This document shows, one piece after another, positions 1-12,479 of a stretch of 64,000 nucleotides of DNA. The notes under the pieces were generated by a model. It saw only the letters and a program-made list of their open reading frames with translations, did not search any database and had not been told where the DNA came from. Position 1 is the first letter of the stretch. The number at the start of each line of letters is the position of its first letter. Source of the stretch: Meconema thalassinum (Eukaryota > Arthropoda > Insecta > Orthoptera > Tettigoniidae); the NCBI GenBank assembly GCA_946902985.2, contig OX336397.1, positions 149,475,890-149,539,889 on the forward strand. Reading direction: 5' to 3'. A program made the translations under genes and the position numbers.

Positions 1-3000
1 TCACTGTCAGGAACTACTTAAGAAACGTTCCTCAGTCTGTTGATGGGAGCTATTTCCGTCTTGTGAAATTATGGTTTGGGGAAGTACATATGACGCAGTG
101 ATAAGAATGTGAATTTTGTAATGGAGTTTTCAAACCTCCCCGCTGTATCCTTAGCCTCATATGTTTCTTCTGTAACGCAAACTAAACGAGTTAATAGCTT
201 CCTCCTCACTCACAGTTGCAGATAAAGGTCTACTACAACTAATCATAAACACTGGCAGGAATTTAGTTATTTTTTGGGTATCAACATAATACCACATAAT
301 GAGCCCGTCATAGGAGCTGTCAGGGTTGCCAACAACCGAAGTGACTTCCCAGACTCCTCGCCTGCCGAACACATGTGCCGAGAGGATCGGATGCACTCGT
401 TATAGGCCAGAGCAACACGAGGAACTTGATCCAGGGGATCAGGGTCATACATGGTGGCAATAGTCATAGACGGCCCAAGAAGTACATCCCAAAACAACGA
501 AACCAATAAATGAGAACATCCAGTCTTAAGTAAAACTCGTGAACACTTTTATTTAAAATTGTCAAACCCCTATCCTACTTCGGAGGGTTTGTATCTGCTA
601 ATCCGCAAGCTAAAAATAAATAAATAAATAAAAGATCCGGGCCCTAACTGTAATTTAAGTTAAACCCTCTCGAAAGATCTAAAGACAATGGTTAAGCAAC
701 AACAACAAAGCTAGGTAAATGGCACGAAAAGAAACCCTACTCAAATTACAAACAGATCGAGTGAATAACAGAATTTACATTTAACAGAGCAGCAAAGCAA
801 AACTAGGTTATGATCGTACCATTTCCTTATTTACATTTAACGTTAAACAGTTAGCTTAGTCCTAACAATGAATACAAAATCTACGGAGTTGATGTCCGTA
901 AGCGAAAACATTATAATTAAATCCACATGACAGCCAAGAAAAAAATAACACTCTTATAACTATGTGTTCATCAACACAGAGAAAGGTACATGAGGGATTA
1001 CACACATGATAAATAAATTAAGCACTAGATAACAGTTCCATATTATTAAACCCTGCCTACACGCGTTGGAATACTGTTTGTACCCAAAGTCATCTACGTG
1101 AATGTTTGTTAGGTTGGTAATAGCGCAGTTACAACTACGACTTACATTACTTGAGTGTCGTGATCCACCGAGTACGAACTATTGGTTAAGCGCACTCCGT
1201 CGTCTCAAGATTGTGTGTTCTGTCCTATGTCATTCCCGCCAGGAAATTATTCACATCAAAAGGCGTCGGTCAGCAAGCTCAAAATGTAGATTCCAAGATT
1301 ATAGCAAAATGATTAATTAATTAATTATCAGATTCATTTAGAATAATTACTCTTGAGATTATTAAGACGTAGGTTTAAGCTTTATTGTAGGTTTATGACG
1401 ATAGTGCTGACGATCCTAGACACCTGGACTAAACAGTAACGTCCCCTGCGAGATTATTCACTTGCAATAACATCTACATAAAAGTCGGAATACCTTCCAT
1501 GAGCTTATAACGCTCGGGCAATACAATAACACACGTTACTAGTGGCGCTCGGCACATCTAAACAACCTTCGGGTAGGCCTGGAAAACACGACAGTTACCC
1601 CCGTCAACAACAAGGTCTCAGAAATAACTCTGGACATCAGTGGTCTACTGGCACGTAATACCATAAATATAGCCTCCAAACAGGGTGTCGTACACTAGTC
1701 AATAACAGAAAATAAACCTGATATAAATTTACAACTCTTTCAAAACAATGTTAAACATCGTCGCTATGCAGAGCGATCGAAACATATGACTCTGGTAGTC
1801 AACCATTACAAGAGCATATACATCTGATCTCACAAAATGGCTTCCAAACTTACCCAAATAATGAAAACAAATCATTGCAGTTACACGATGCTCAAGCATC
1901 AGTCGAAGGGTCTACATTAGTCTGTCTCAAATCCATGCGCTGGTGGATTGTGGGTAAAGCTTACACCTGATCTGTAACTCAGTTCGCTACACGCAAACTA
2001 CACTCATTGCGTCTGGTAATTTATAACAAACATTTCATTCTAGGCTGCAGTTCTCTCAAATGAAAGTCCTTATATGAACTGGCGTATGCTTTGTCCCAAT
2101 ATAACATTTAATAACATCACAGTTACTACGTAGAGATACGCAGTACGATAAGACCTCATGTCTTCAATGCCAAACAGTAGTAAAAGCTAGAAATGTCACT
2201 CGCTTGGAGTGCTTTGCATAGACCGATATGTCACTTCAAGTAATATTTACATTTTCTCACATAACTAAAATTCCTGTGTCTAATCTCACTGGACACAAAT
2301 TATACAATAAACTGGCAAAATCTCACATCTGCTGGGTTTGCTAATGATACGTTGTCACTCCAGGGTTCGATGCTCTAGTAGCATACTAGATAATCCCTGA
2401 CTTCGTTCTTCACCAAGAACATAAGTGGCGTCATGGCTCATTATAATGAAAATTACAATACAACTACATAACTGATGGCTTCTGCCGGCCATCAACCGAT
2501 ACGACCTGTCCAAGCAAGTCAGTGGCGTGACGTGGAAGTTACCAAAAATGAGGCTTCACACAAAAAGAAAAAATATAAAATCCCATACCAGGGTTGATTA
2601 AAGGCTCAACAGCTACAGTCACGTTTAGGTGGCAATAGACCTGACGTCTCACGACGTTCAAAAGAATGCACCGATTGAACCATGTCCAATCAAAAGGTGA
2701 CAACTATCATTGAAATTAATTACAAAGCATGAGTGCAAAACTACATAATCTCTACCTATATGGCTGTGAAGATGAGTTTGGTTGATTTAACTAACTACTC
2801 TACCACTATAAGGCCCATACATGAGAGAAGGATCAGACTCTCAGACTATGACATCTTCATCTCATTCGCTCTGGAATTGAGGGGTAAAATATCCTCTGGG
2901 TTTAAGATATGGGTTTTCCAAGCTAGCCTTCCATTCCAAGCCTCATCCATCACCAGGTATATGATGCGTCCTCGTCGTCGGCTTAAAGATGTCTTCTTCT

Positions 3001-4190
3001 CCATAGTAGCGGCTCGTATACAAGCTCGAACACGTTCATCATATCCTCGTGGCCGGCTGGTTCATCCATCACGTTGAAAACTCTTCCCTCAGAACGGGTC
3101 CTTCACATTATGGGGTTTATTCCATAACACGCATGGTGAATAAGTATTGAACAATTGCACTCACGTGGTCGGTTGAAAAATACATGTTTGAAGATTTACA
3201 CACGTGGCAGTTCACAGCCTCTAGTTTCACACAAAATGTAGATATTTAATAACTCACTGATGTTACCCAGTGGCGCAGACTTTATAACAAATTGGTCATT
3301 CACTGTCTGCTTGTCACAGATTCTAATTCGCCCACATGGCGTAGTCTCACTGAATTTAATACTTTGCCAATCACCAATAATCTTGTCGATCCGTTATCGG
3401 AGAATGCTTTCGCTGCTGGCGATAATATTTTCTGCAATGGTGGCGTTGAAATCAACCACATTAAATCGCCCCATTTCACAAATGTTGAATACTTTCACGT
3501 CCCCTATGGACGTATATAGAATATGTCGGCCTCGTGGTGTTCCACGACGTCGAAAAATATGGTGAAATAACAATTCAAATTCACAATTTTCACACAAAAT
3601 GTTCACCAAGCTATCACTGGCGTGTATTATACGATGATTGCACACAACAGGGTGCTTTAATTAATTATGATGAACACCGATACTATATTTTTTCACCTTG
3701 TCTTTAAGACGGACTATCAAAACACGTCGAGTGCGGACGGATCCAAACTCGGGTACGTGTGACTTGCTCTTGCCTGCTGGGTTCCAGTGCATACTTGAGT
3801 CGTTGAGCAATATCCGCGACGTTAAATACCATTACCTAAAGGCAAAGTACATTCACCAGATTATTTAAAATATGCGGAAATACATGGTGATGAGATCTGA
3901 GCCTTGTGAAGTGTAGAAACATATTAATAAGTACTCAGATAAATAATTCGGAGATTTCTTCGAAGTCAAGATCACTTCCTTTATCATATCGATTCACGTG
4001 CTGGTCTCCGGGTGCGTTCTATGATAATGCTTGATATGTACAAATGTGCTCCAAAGAAAATATCACTGAGCATGAGCTCAGCGGGCTCAATAATAATAGT
4101 GTTTTCTGAGGTTTAATATTTATACCTCTTGAACACGTAAAATGTGGCAGGGTTCAATACTATATTCACCATTGGATTTCGTAACTTGGG
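1..4190. other. No recognisable gene or repeat
   Basis: I read all frames and see only short open stretches (up to 114 codons, at 2733-3077) with no domain, no family resemblance and no repeat structure that I recognise. Composition is plain, AT-leaning intergenic or intronic sequence. The overlapping minus-strand frames at 157-506 have a slightly protein-like look but match nothing I know. Confidence 0.5.
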
Positions 4191-4191
4191 T

Positions 4192-4475
4192 ACCTTGTTC
4201 TTGTAGAGACGTATACATAGGGTAGAGAGAAGTACTCATAGGGTAGACAGATCTTGTTGAGAAGTAAAAATTGGGAGGACAGGTCGTGTTGAGAAGTACA
4301 TTTTTGGTAGACAGAACTTGGGTAGACAGCTCTTGTGGAGAAGTATACATTGGGTAGATAGAACTTGTAGACAATTACATATTGACTAGACAGGTTCTTG
4401 GAGAAGTATACATTGGGTAGACAGGACTTATAGAGTAGTACACATTGTGTAGGTGGGTCTTGTAGAGCGGCCCCC
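4192..4475. repeat. Diverged minisatellite, ~36-bp unit
   Basis: About seven or eight imperfect copies of a unit containing 'gtagacag(g/a)(a)cttgt', then 'agaagtatacattggg', follow one another. Unit length drifts around 35-38 bp with small indels. The minus-strand open frame at 4120-4374 is simply this repeat translated (recurring STSxxYPMYTS) and is not called a gene. Confidence 0.7.
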
Positions 4476-4543
4476 GTAATATTCCCTGTTTATGATATAT
4501 ATTTTGGGGAAAATACGGAGATAGATGCAGGAATCACACCTTC

Positions 4544-4714
4544 AATGTGCGTGGAATGCTGTTTGGTGCTAGGGGTACTATCTATCGTGAAGTTTTGGAA
4601 CTATTCCAGATGCTTGGCACAGAAAGGAATAACCTGATCACTCTTGCTGAGGGTATCATTGCTGACTCTGTGGCCATATTGCAGCACCATATTTACAAGA
4701 TTGCCAACACCTGA
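4544..4714 (+). pseudogene. Short fragment of a retroelement-like ORF tail
   Basis: One frame stays open for 56 codons and reads GMLFGARGTIYREVLELF, followed by a helix-like stretch ending IADSVAILQHHIYKIANT and a stop. The phrase resembles the C-terminal tail found after some non-LTR reverse transcriptases ('GARGTIP...ILxxHLY'). It stands alone, with no reverse transcriptase next to it, so at best it is a 5'-truncated relic. The assignment is tentative. Confidence 0.3.
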
Positions 4715-4921
4715 CATTCTGATCAGAAAATACCACTGGATTTTAAATTGTAAACAAAAGAATATTTATTAATGAATTGTGTTAACAAGGATTGAGGGGT
4801 GTGCTGGGCCTTAAGGCATCTTGGGGAAATCCAAGCAGCTATATTGTAAATAAATATATTCTTCCTTTTTTCAAATTGCCCGCCTGTTCACACGATACTA
4901 TGGTAGGTTGGTTTCTCAGTT

Positions 4922-5045
4922 TTGGGGCTGCGACAACGTGGTCATGCAGCCCCGTGTACTTTTGGTATGTGTAGAATCTGTCTGCGTTAATTGTGAAGGC
5001 TGTATTAGTGTGTGTTATCTCTAATTCAGGCGAGGTAAGGACTAC
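4922..5045 (-). repeat. SINE body fragment (same family as 14,640-15,045)
   Basis: This stretch shares a long alignable block with 14,690-14,800. Shared phrases include 'gtggtcat', 'agcccygtgtact' and 'ggctgtattagtgtgtg', then 'taattcagg'. The copy at 14.6-15.0 kb carries the tRNA-like head on the minus strand, so this is a headless fragment in the same orientation. Confidence 0.55.
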
Positions 5046-5239
5046 AGACGATCAATTTCAAGTATAGTTCCTACTTTTGCTACCAAATGCTACCGTCAAC
5101 GATACCTTGCTGCCCAATACTATTCTTCCATACTAACAGCTAACATTATATTGAAATAGTTCCACGTTCTTCCGGTAAGTAGGTACATGGCTAATAGTTC
5201 CATTTTCTTCCATTGGGTATCAAGTTGGGTTAAAGTTTG

Positions 5240-6957
5240 GGGAGGAACCCAAGCAAAAACATAGAAAATTGGACCCTGAAAACCGTACGTTCAAACCAGA
5301 ATGGGAGTTGAATTATCTCTTTACACTTTCAAAAGACAACAAATCCCAATGTTTGGAGTGTATACAAGTGATAGAGGTGTTAAAAGAACATACCCTCAAC
5401 AGACATTATATGACAAATCACCGGGATAAATATGAAAAGCTCTTCCGTGAATCTCGTAAAATAGTGGTTGAGCAGCTGAGAAAGAAGCTAACTCAACAAA
5501 AGGAAGTTATTTGGTGATGCAACTAAAATAGAGGAAACGGTTGATTTAGCTTCCCATATGGTCAGTTATGAGCTCGCCAAAGCTAAGAAGCCATTCACGG
5601 ATGGCGAGATCTTTAAACAATGTTCTGTAAGAAAGGCTGAGGCCTTTAAGGAAGATGGAACTTTAAAATAATTCCAGTCTCTACCACTTTCGAAGCAAAC
5701 TGTGACAAGAAGAATAGAAGACATCAGTACTCATTTTTCTGCCAATATGGAATCAATTAATGAGAACTGTCCGTATTTTTCACTAGATTTAGATGAGTGT
5801 GGAGACATAACAGACACAAATCAGCTCCTGGTTTTTATAAAGTTAATTCAGAATGACTTTGCTGAAAGTGTGCTCTTTGCATGGGACAAGTAAAGGACAC
5901 GACAAATTTTCCGTAGTGCAGTCAGCTGTAGAAGGGTATGGCAGATTTAATAAGATGACTGCTGTAGTTACAGATGGTGCTAAGGCAGTGGTTGGATCTA
6001 ATACCTGGTTTTATCAGTCTTTTAAAACAAAAACAAGGTTATGTGCCAGATCTCCATTGCTTTGTTCATAAAGAGGCCTTGTGTGGTTAATCTGTTAAAT
6101 TATGTGACACTATGCCAACTTTGACAAAAATCACAAACATAATAAGAGGGGGAAACAGGTCTTGAACTCATAGGAAATTAATTTCTTTCTTAAAAGAACA
6201 CGACAGTGCTTATGGGGACTTGCTGCTTCATTCTGACATAAGGTGGCTTATTGCGGGCAAATGTTTAGAAAGATTTTTGGAACTGAGGCATGAAATACTT
6301 GCCTTCCTACAACAGCATGTTCCTAACTCAGCTGATCTCCGACATAAACTCAGAGACATTGACTTGATACAAAACTTAGCATTCCTAACAGACATCACCC
6401 AACATTTGAACGTTTGGAACTCGTAGCTTCAAGGTAAAAAGCAGACTATTTTTGAAATGATGGGATATGTTGATGGTATTAAGAGGAAGTGACAACTCTT
6501 TAAATCTGCATTAACTAAGAATTAGCTGTTCCATTTTCCATGTTGTGAAAAACTATCCAGAAAAAAGGAAGTTGTGTTGATAAGTAGCCTACATTGAACA
6601 TATTGCTATCTGAATTTAACCGCCCATTTCAAGATTTGGAGAAGCTGCGCAAGAAATAGAACTCTTCAATAGTGGGTTACAGTGTGACCCATCTCTCAAC
6701 AACACTGCAACAACTGGGGTTGAGTTCTGGAAATCACTGTCTCCAGAACGTTACTGACTCTTAAGGATCTGCGGCCTGAAGCAGTGCTCAATATTTGGGA
6801 GTACATACATATGTAAGGTTACCGTACATTTTGAGCTATGAAACATATTAAGTCCAAGATGAGAAGCCGTATGACTGACTCAGTATTGTGCCATGCACTA
6901 AGATTGCTACATCACACAAGGAAGTAGACTTCAAATCTGTGTTACAAAATTTAAAAG
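5240..6957 (+). pseudogene. Decayed hAT-family transposase (GTF2IRD2/Charlie-like)
   Basis: Read across three frames, this is a recognisable hAT transposase of the GTF2I-repeat/ZBED/Charlie kind. The N-terminus reads KLDPENRTFKPEWELNYLF and has the BED-like Cys-x2-Cys...His pattern (SQCLECIQV, NRHYMTNH). A middle part reads YFSLDLDECGDITDTNQLL. Then come AVVTDGAKAVVGS, LLHSDIRWLIAGKCLERFLE and FLTDITQHLN. A degraded C-terminus (MKHIKSKMRSRMTD) corresponds to the hAT dimerisation region. There are several stops (for example near 5515, 5669, 5890, 6425 and 6490) and frameshifts, so it cannot make a full protein. It ends in AT-rich sequence with an AATAAA-like signal near 6978. A possible 3' terminal repeat, 'agttgtccaccactg', lies at about 7138-7152; I found no matching 5' end. 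This is an old relic. Confidence 0.85.
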
Positions 6958-7159
6958 AAACACAATGTTTGCATTAAAATAAAGTGTTTTTTGTTTTTGT
7001 TCAATTAATATTGCCTGCAAGCTTTCAACATAAGTAAATCATATATTTTTTATTCCTACTTCTAAAATCATCACGTCAGATTTGAATAAATTGGGAGTTT
7101 TGTCCCGCCGACATGTTTCCTTCTGTAATGTCGCCCTCAGTCCATACAAAGTTGTCCAC

Positions 7160-8938
7160 CACTGGTCTATGCCATAAACACCTTAGTTTGCAATCGCACT
7201 GTTTCCCAATTCGCTATTTCATGGCAGTTTTGTAACTAAAAACTCGGGATTTTTTCCGAGGCTTTGTTTAAAATATTGGAGATTAGGCGATTAAACACTC
7301 CAATTTTGTAAGTTGGTGTGTTTGCTGAAATATTCCCAGTCGTTTCAAACTCTAACCAGATATCTACAGGTGGCTTATTTCATAGATCACATGAGGTGCG
7401 AACAGCCCAGTACAGACACAGGCGCGTTAATTTTAGAGTTCCCGCGCTAGAAACTGGACACAATACGAGAAATTGGATTCACATACATATCGTACAGAGC
7501 TCCAAATTTGATTTGATCTAAATTATATCCAGCGTTTCGTAGGATGACGTGACTCCGTTCTGGTCAAGACGCATGTTTCCTAGCTAAATGCGGTCGAATG
7601 GGGGGTATCTTTGGCCTGCTGATACTTGCGATCGGCCTGAATACCAATAATAACGTAAAGCGACCGTTGTGTTAATCGCGACAGCCTTACAGAACAGCTC
7701 TGGTTATCAGAGAGCTCCGAAACAAGTTATTCGTGAATATCCCATATTGTCAAATTCATGAGTAATGGCGTATCCTTCTCCACGATCTAAATCAAGCCGA
7801 GCTTTTCCTGGTTGGAAAGGGCTTCATGGGTCACTTTACATAAAATTTGGTGCAACTGAATCCCTAACGCTTATCGTATAATTCATAGCCGCTTGGGGAC
7901 ATCAACGCAAACAAGAGCGATAAGTCTAGAACAAATATATCCAAATTATTTCCAAGGCCTGTGCTCAAGGCTTCAGCCTTTGAAGTAAATTTTAAGCCGT
8001 TTAAATCATGAATGTCTCTTGTCGATATGTTTTTCTTCAATAACCCCAAATAACTGATTAATGTCTGTAACATTTAAAATGTCCCAGAAAGCAGCCCATA
8101 CAGGCCATGGACGCTAGATTTCAGAAATAGACGCGGAGCATAGCTTTGCCGGCATCATTATCTAAGCCCTCTCGATCAAAATGAGTATTGCCATCGAACT
8201 GCACCGTCATACACGGCGTAACTCTAAGCGACGCAATGTCATTTCGCGTGGAGTCTAGGATCGTTGGCAGGCTGATCTCGTAACATGATGCCCTAAGCCA
8301 AGAGTAAAATAGGGGTCAAGTATGTGCGCCGCTCTATTGACCAAGCTGTTCAAACGCATTATTCAGAGATTGAAATACCAACCCAGACTTCTGCAAACAA
8401 ATCAGGGCAAAGAGTTTTTGGAAAAGAGAATGGCTCTGTATAACAACTGAGATTCATATTTCTTAATAACGTTCTCATACTGGCATATTTAAAGAGTGTT
8501 CGAAGAAAAATATTATCATAGCAAGCTCTTAACTTTTAATAACTCCTTACTGCGTCTGAGTCGCGAGACTGAGGTGGTAGTGGCCATATGGGGAGCAGTA
8601 ATACTCTACCCCGTGCAGTGAGCTGAATTTGCGTGCGAAACTATTACAGTCTGTCAGCCTGAAGAAATTAAGTACTATATCTCTGAAGCAGTTTGGTCCT
8701 GACAGCAATGAGTTTAGGGTTTTGGGCGATTATCTTGAATTACATAGTTGGCTAGAATGTTGACTGGTCCTCAAGTCCCTGAAGAATAACAGAAGGTGAA
8801 AAGTGAAACGTAAACCTGTTAAGAGAAGCGTGTTTGGAAAAGTAGAGAGGACTATTAAGTGAAAGAGCGTGGTTCTATAAGTATTCGGGGTCGATTGCAT
8901 GGACACCCTGTGGCACTATAATCACCCAACCCTTTAAT
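7160..8938. other. No recognisable gene
   Basis: Only short frames are present (up to 69 codons) and none shows a domain. I see no inverted or tandem repeats of note. The stretch separates the hAT relic from the tail of the LINE. Confidence 0.5.
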
Positions 8939-8939
8939 T

Positions 8940-8988
<49 letters not shown>
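8939..8988. repeat. (TAGA)n microsatellite, 3' tail of the LINE
   Basis: About twelve tandem TAGA units on the plus strand, that is (TCTA)n on the minus strand. They immediately follow the 3' end of the minus-strand LINE (…aataaatctatctatc in its own sense). CR1/L2-type LINEs often end in short tandem repeats rather than poly(A), so the microsatellite is best seen as part of the element. Confidence 0.8.
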
Positions 8989-8989
<1 letters not shown>

Positions 8990-9306
8990 TTATTTACCAT
9001 CAACAGGATAGGCACCCAATTACAGATGATATAATAAAACATAATAAACATTAAATTTACTTAAAAGCAACTATTTAACTAACCTAGAAACAAACATTGA
9101 TTCAAGCTTATAAACTAAGTTCTCTATACACTTAAATTAAAATAACAATTATTACACACTATATATACAACAAACACCTACGATCTTGAGTTCAACAATG
9201 ATCTACGAATTTCCGTAGGCTTCAAGTAAAATATATCTATAGCGCTATCAAGATGGTTTAGAGAGCGCAACGCCATCAATAACCAGGAATTGGCATGGGC
9301 TACAGT

Positions 9307-10686
9307 TCAACACTTCTGGATCCGGAAAGTGAGTCTTTGCCTTGTATTGCGGCCTGCAACATGAAGCGGAATCAAACACAAAAGGGGTGCACAGTCGATT
9401 CTATTGGTCAGACACTTATATAGAAACATGGCGTTGGCACACATGCGGCGAGACCTCAATGACCGCATACCCATGGTTCCACAGAAGGTCTCATAATCCA
9501 ATGTAGAGAGTCGAATGCCCATATACCTACAGCTGATCCACTTCATGAATCTCACCTGCACTCTCTCTAACCGCTGAATAGCATATTGCTGAGAAGGCAG
9601 CCATACCTCACAACAGTATTCAACAGTCGACCTTACATATGCTAAAAATAAAATTTTGAGAGAACCTATATTGGCGAATTCACTACAATTTCTCTTCAGA
9701 AAACCTAGTAATCTGAACCCCTTACTTGTCACCTTATCTACATGTTTTGGAAATGACAGCCCGTCATCGTTGGTAATTGTTATACCTAGGTCGTTTACTT
9801 CATTCACACGCACTAATACAGAGTTACTTATACTATAATTCCTCATGACAGGCGCCAACTTCCTAGAAAATGTTATCACATTGCATTTTGATATATTAAG
9901 GTCAAGTAACCACTTAGTACACCAATCTGTTAGTAGATGTAGGTCTAATTGAAGCAAGTCACAGTCTGAATCGTGGTCTATTACTCGAAACAGTTTCAAA
10001 TCATCAGCGTATAGAAGGCAGTTACTATTCTTGAAGACCCCAGTTAAATCATTAATAAGGATTACAAATAAAAGTGGCCCCAAGATGGAACCCTGAGGAA
10101 CACCAGAAGTTGGAAAGTATGGATTTGAAGTTTGACCATCGGATTTAACAAAGCAAATTCTTTCAGTGAGATAGCTTCTAATCCACTCTAAAACGCTGCC
10201 GCCTATTCCATACGCCGACAATTTGATTAATAATGCCTCATGTTGTACGGAATCAAAGGCTTTGGAAAAATCTGTGTATATGGCATCTACTTGTTGACTC
10301 CTGTCCAAGGCATTTGATATGAAGTTGACGTACACTGCCAGGTTCGAAACAGTCGAGCGCTTCTGCACGAATCCATACTGAGCAACATTAATGTACTGGC
10401 CGACTGACCTGTATATTCTATTGTACACAATCTTCTCCGCCACCTTTGATAGGAGGGATAGCAGGACGACTGGCCTATAGTTGTCAAATACCCTTTTGTC
10501 ACCCTTTTTGAATACTGGAATTACGTATCCCTTCTTCCACTCACACGGAAAGCATCCAGATTTAAAAGATATATTTAAAATTGCACTGAGAGGTATCACC
10601 AACTGAGGAGCACATTCTCTAAGTACAAGACCTGGTATCTCATCAGCCCCAAACGATTTTGCAGTATCCAATGATGACAGAATCTC
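9307..10686 (-). pseudogene. LINE ORF, C-terminal half: reverse transcriptase
   Basis: This continues the same frame after the TGA at 10,687-10,689. The sequence just past the stop, EILSSLDTAKSFGADEIPG, is the conserved lead-in to LINE reverse transcriptases, which shows that the ORF was once continuous. RT motifs follow in order: NYRPVVLLSLLSKVAEKIV, YTDFSKAFDSVQHEALL, TSGVPQGSILGPLLFVILIN and the catalytic LLYADDLKLF. The thumb and C-terminal region end in a stop at 9307. All catalytic aspartates are present. Apart from the one nonsense codon it looks intact. Annotated as broken because the reading frame has no start of its own that would include the first RT motif region. Confidence 0.85.
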
Positions 10687-12321
10687 TCACACTTCAAAGG
10701 GCGTAGTCCGAATCGACATCAATCCCTGATCACACACGATTGGGACAGACGAGTGACACGGCCTCGCAGGAGAGTGATACTTCTTGAAGCCCTCTGCAAA
10801 TTTATTAAGAATAGTTTTCTTGTCCTGGATTTCGATTCCCTTCTGAAACATAGTGGATGGTAAACGTGAAGATTTTCTTTTATTGTTTACAAAATTCCAA
10901 AAATGCTTTGGATTGGTGGTTAATTTTGATTCAACTGAGATCACATAGGCTTTGTATTTTCTGTTCTGGAGTCTCTTATATTCCCCCCGTATCACCGAAA
11001 ATTGAACATAGTCACACCAAAAGCCCGATTTCTTGAACCTTTTTCTGACTCTCTCTTTTTCTTTCAACTTGTTGATTACCTCTGTATCGTACCAAACTGG
11101 ATACTTCCGAGTATTGATTGTGCGAGTGGGCACTGAATCCTTGATAACTGCTTTGAGGAGGTCGTAAAACAGACTTAAAGCCTCATCAACAGAGGGAGAA
11201 TTATCCATCAAATACCATGGACACATCGATAGAAGGTCTCTCATGAGGGGAAAATCAGCTTTAGTCCAAGTATATATTACCCTTCTTAGTGATTGTGGAC
11301 GGATAATTCGCGGCAAGGATAGTGAGAATTCCACAGCATCGTGGGCTGACTTAACTACCTTCTCAGCCTGAATACATTGCGTATGTGCGGAGAGTTGTTC
11401 AGAGACTAGCACCAAATCCAGGAAATTGTTATTGCGTGTAGGGAAATGACACATTTGCTGTAGATTAAACTCACTGATAATCTCTAGAAACGATAGGACT
11501 TCCTCACATCTTTGCTTTATAAAAGGTTCAAGGGTCCAGGCTAATTCACTGATGTTAAAGTCCCCACACACTACGACTATGTCTTGGGGGTTTAAAACAG
11601 CTGTGTCATTGCCCAGCGTCTGACGCAAATCACTCAGCCTAACCTTCACCTCATCCGGTGGTAGATAGCAGCACACGATGAATACCGCCCGTCCAGGTTT
11701 AGGCCTGACCTTGACCACAAGGCACTCCCAACACCCTGCCAACTCCGGCCTTGATACCGGTTCCAGGATGTTTTTCACGGCCACAAGTACGCCTCCACCC
11801 TTAGTTTTGGTGTCATGAACGAGTTGTCTGTCTTGTCGAAATATACTGTAATCACTGGACAGTATCTCGTTCTCGTCCACTGCATCATTCAACCATGATT
11901 CTACGATACAAATACAATCAATTTCAGCATCACTAAAAGCTAGGTTGAATTCCGATAATGAAGTACACATACTCGCTACATTTTGATAGAAGAAAGTCAT
12001 ATCATTACACTGACCAGGTCCCGGGTTCAATTGCACATCGCCTGACAGTGCCAATAGGAGCATGGCTATCACATTGCCGGACATTTTCAAATACGTGGAC
12101 CTTTGACAACCACTTGGTTGCTTCAACGCCAGGTACTGTGTTCCATTCAAGCAAAGCACATGGCATGATATTTTAAGTTCCTTGTTCTCAAGGAAGTCTT
12201 CCCAGCATTCCACGAACTCGAAATGGTAGCCACGGTAGCCACGAACACAAACGTTAACCGATATTAAGCAGCATTTAAAAGCCACGAATACGCAAAAGAG
12301 ACGGAGCGCAGCCGACACCAT
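10687..12321 (-). pseudogene. LINE ORF, N-terminal half: 2A-like leader and APE endonuclease
   Basis: 544 codons from an ATG at 12,321 to an in-frame TGA. About residues 1-90 form a leader with a hydrophobic stretch ending AMLLLALSGDVQLNPGP. This matches the 2A-like 'ribosome skipping' pattern D-x-E/Q-x-N-P-G-P known from the N-termini of several CR1/L2/Rex1 LINEs. An APE-type endonuclease follows, with YQNVASM, IVESWLND and VVCGDFNISELAW. The place where an SDH motif is expected reads SAHDAV, so the usual Asp has become Ala. The rest is the linker toward the reverse transcriptase. The enzyme would nick target DNA to prime reverse transcription. The TGA separates this half from the RT in the same frame, so the protein would be truncated unless the stop is read through. 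Confidence 0.85.
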
Positions 12322-12479
12322 CCTGTTCGCTGGGTAAAAAACAGTGGGTGAAGTTGTGAAGGGGTTGGTGTTTATAGAGCTTTTGGTATATAGGTTTCCA
12401 ACCTGTTACTTGATTCCATATATAATAGTGAAGAGCTGATGATCAGTATATAATTGAACGTTTGTTTTGCGCACCATTG

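Larger units (their letters stand above)
8939..12355 (-). mobile_element. Non-LTR retrotransposon, CR1/L2 group, near full length
   Basis: The element runs on the minus strand from about 12,355 down to the (TCTA)n tail at 8939. It has one long reading frame with an N-terminal leader containing a 2A-like motif, then an APE-type endonuclease and a reverse transcriptase. A 3' untranslated part of about 320 bp leads into the tail. The frame is interrupted once by TGA (10,687-10,689); otherwise it is open for about 1,005 codons, so the insertion is fairly young. I did not find a target duplication, and the 5' end is set only by the start codon at 12,321 plus a short leader. Confidence 0.85.

Noticed and set aside
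2733..3077. 114-codon ORF
   Set aside because: Basic, low-complexity C-terminus and no recognisable fold or family; start is GTG rather than ATG.
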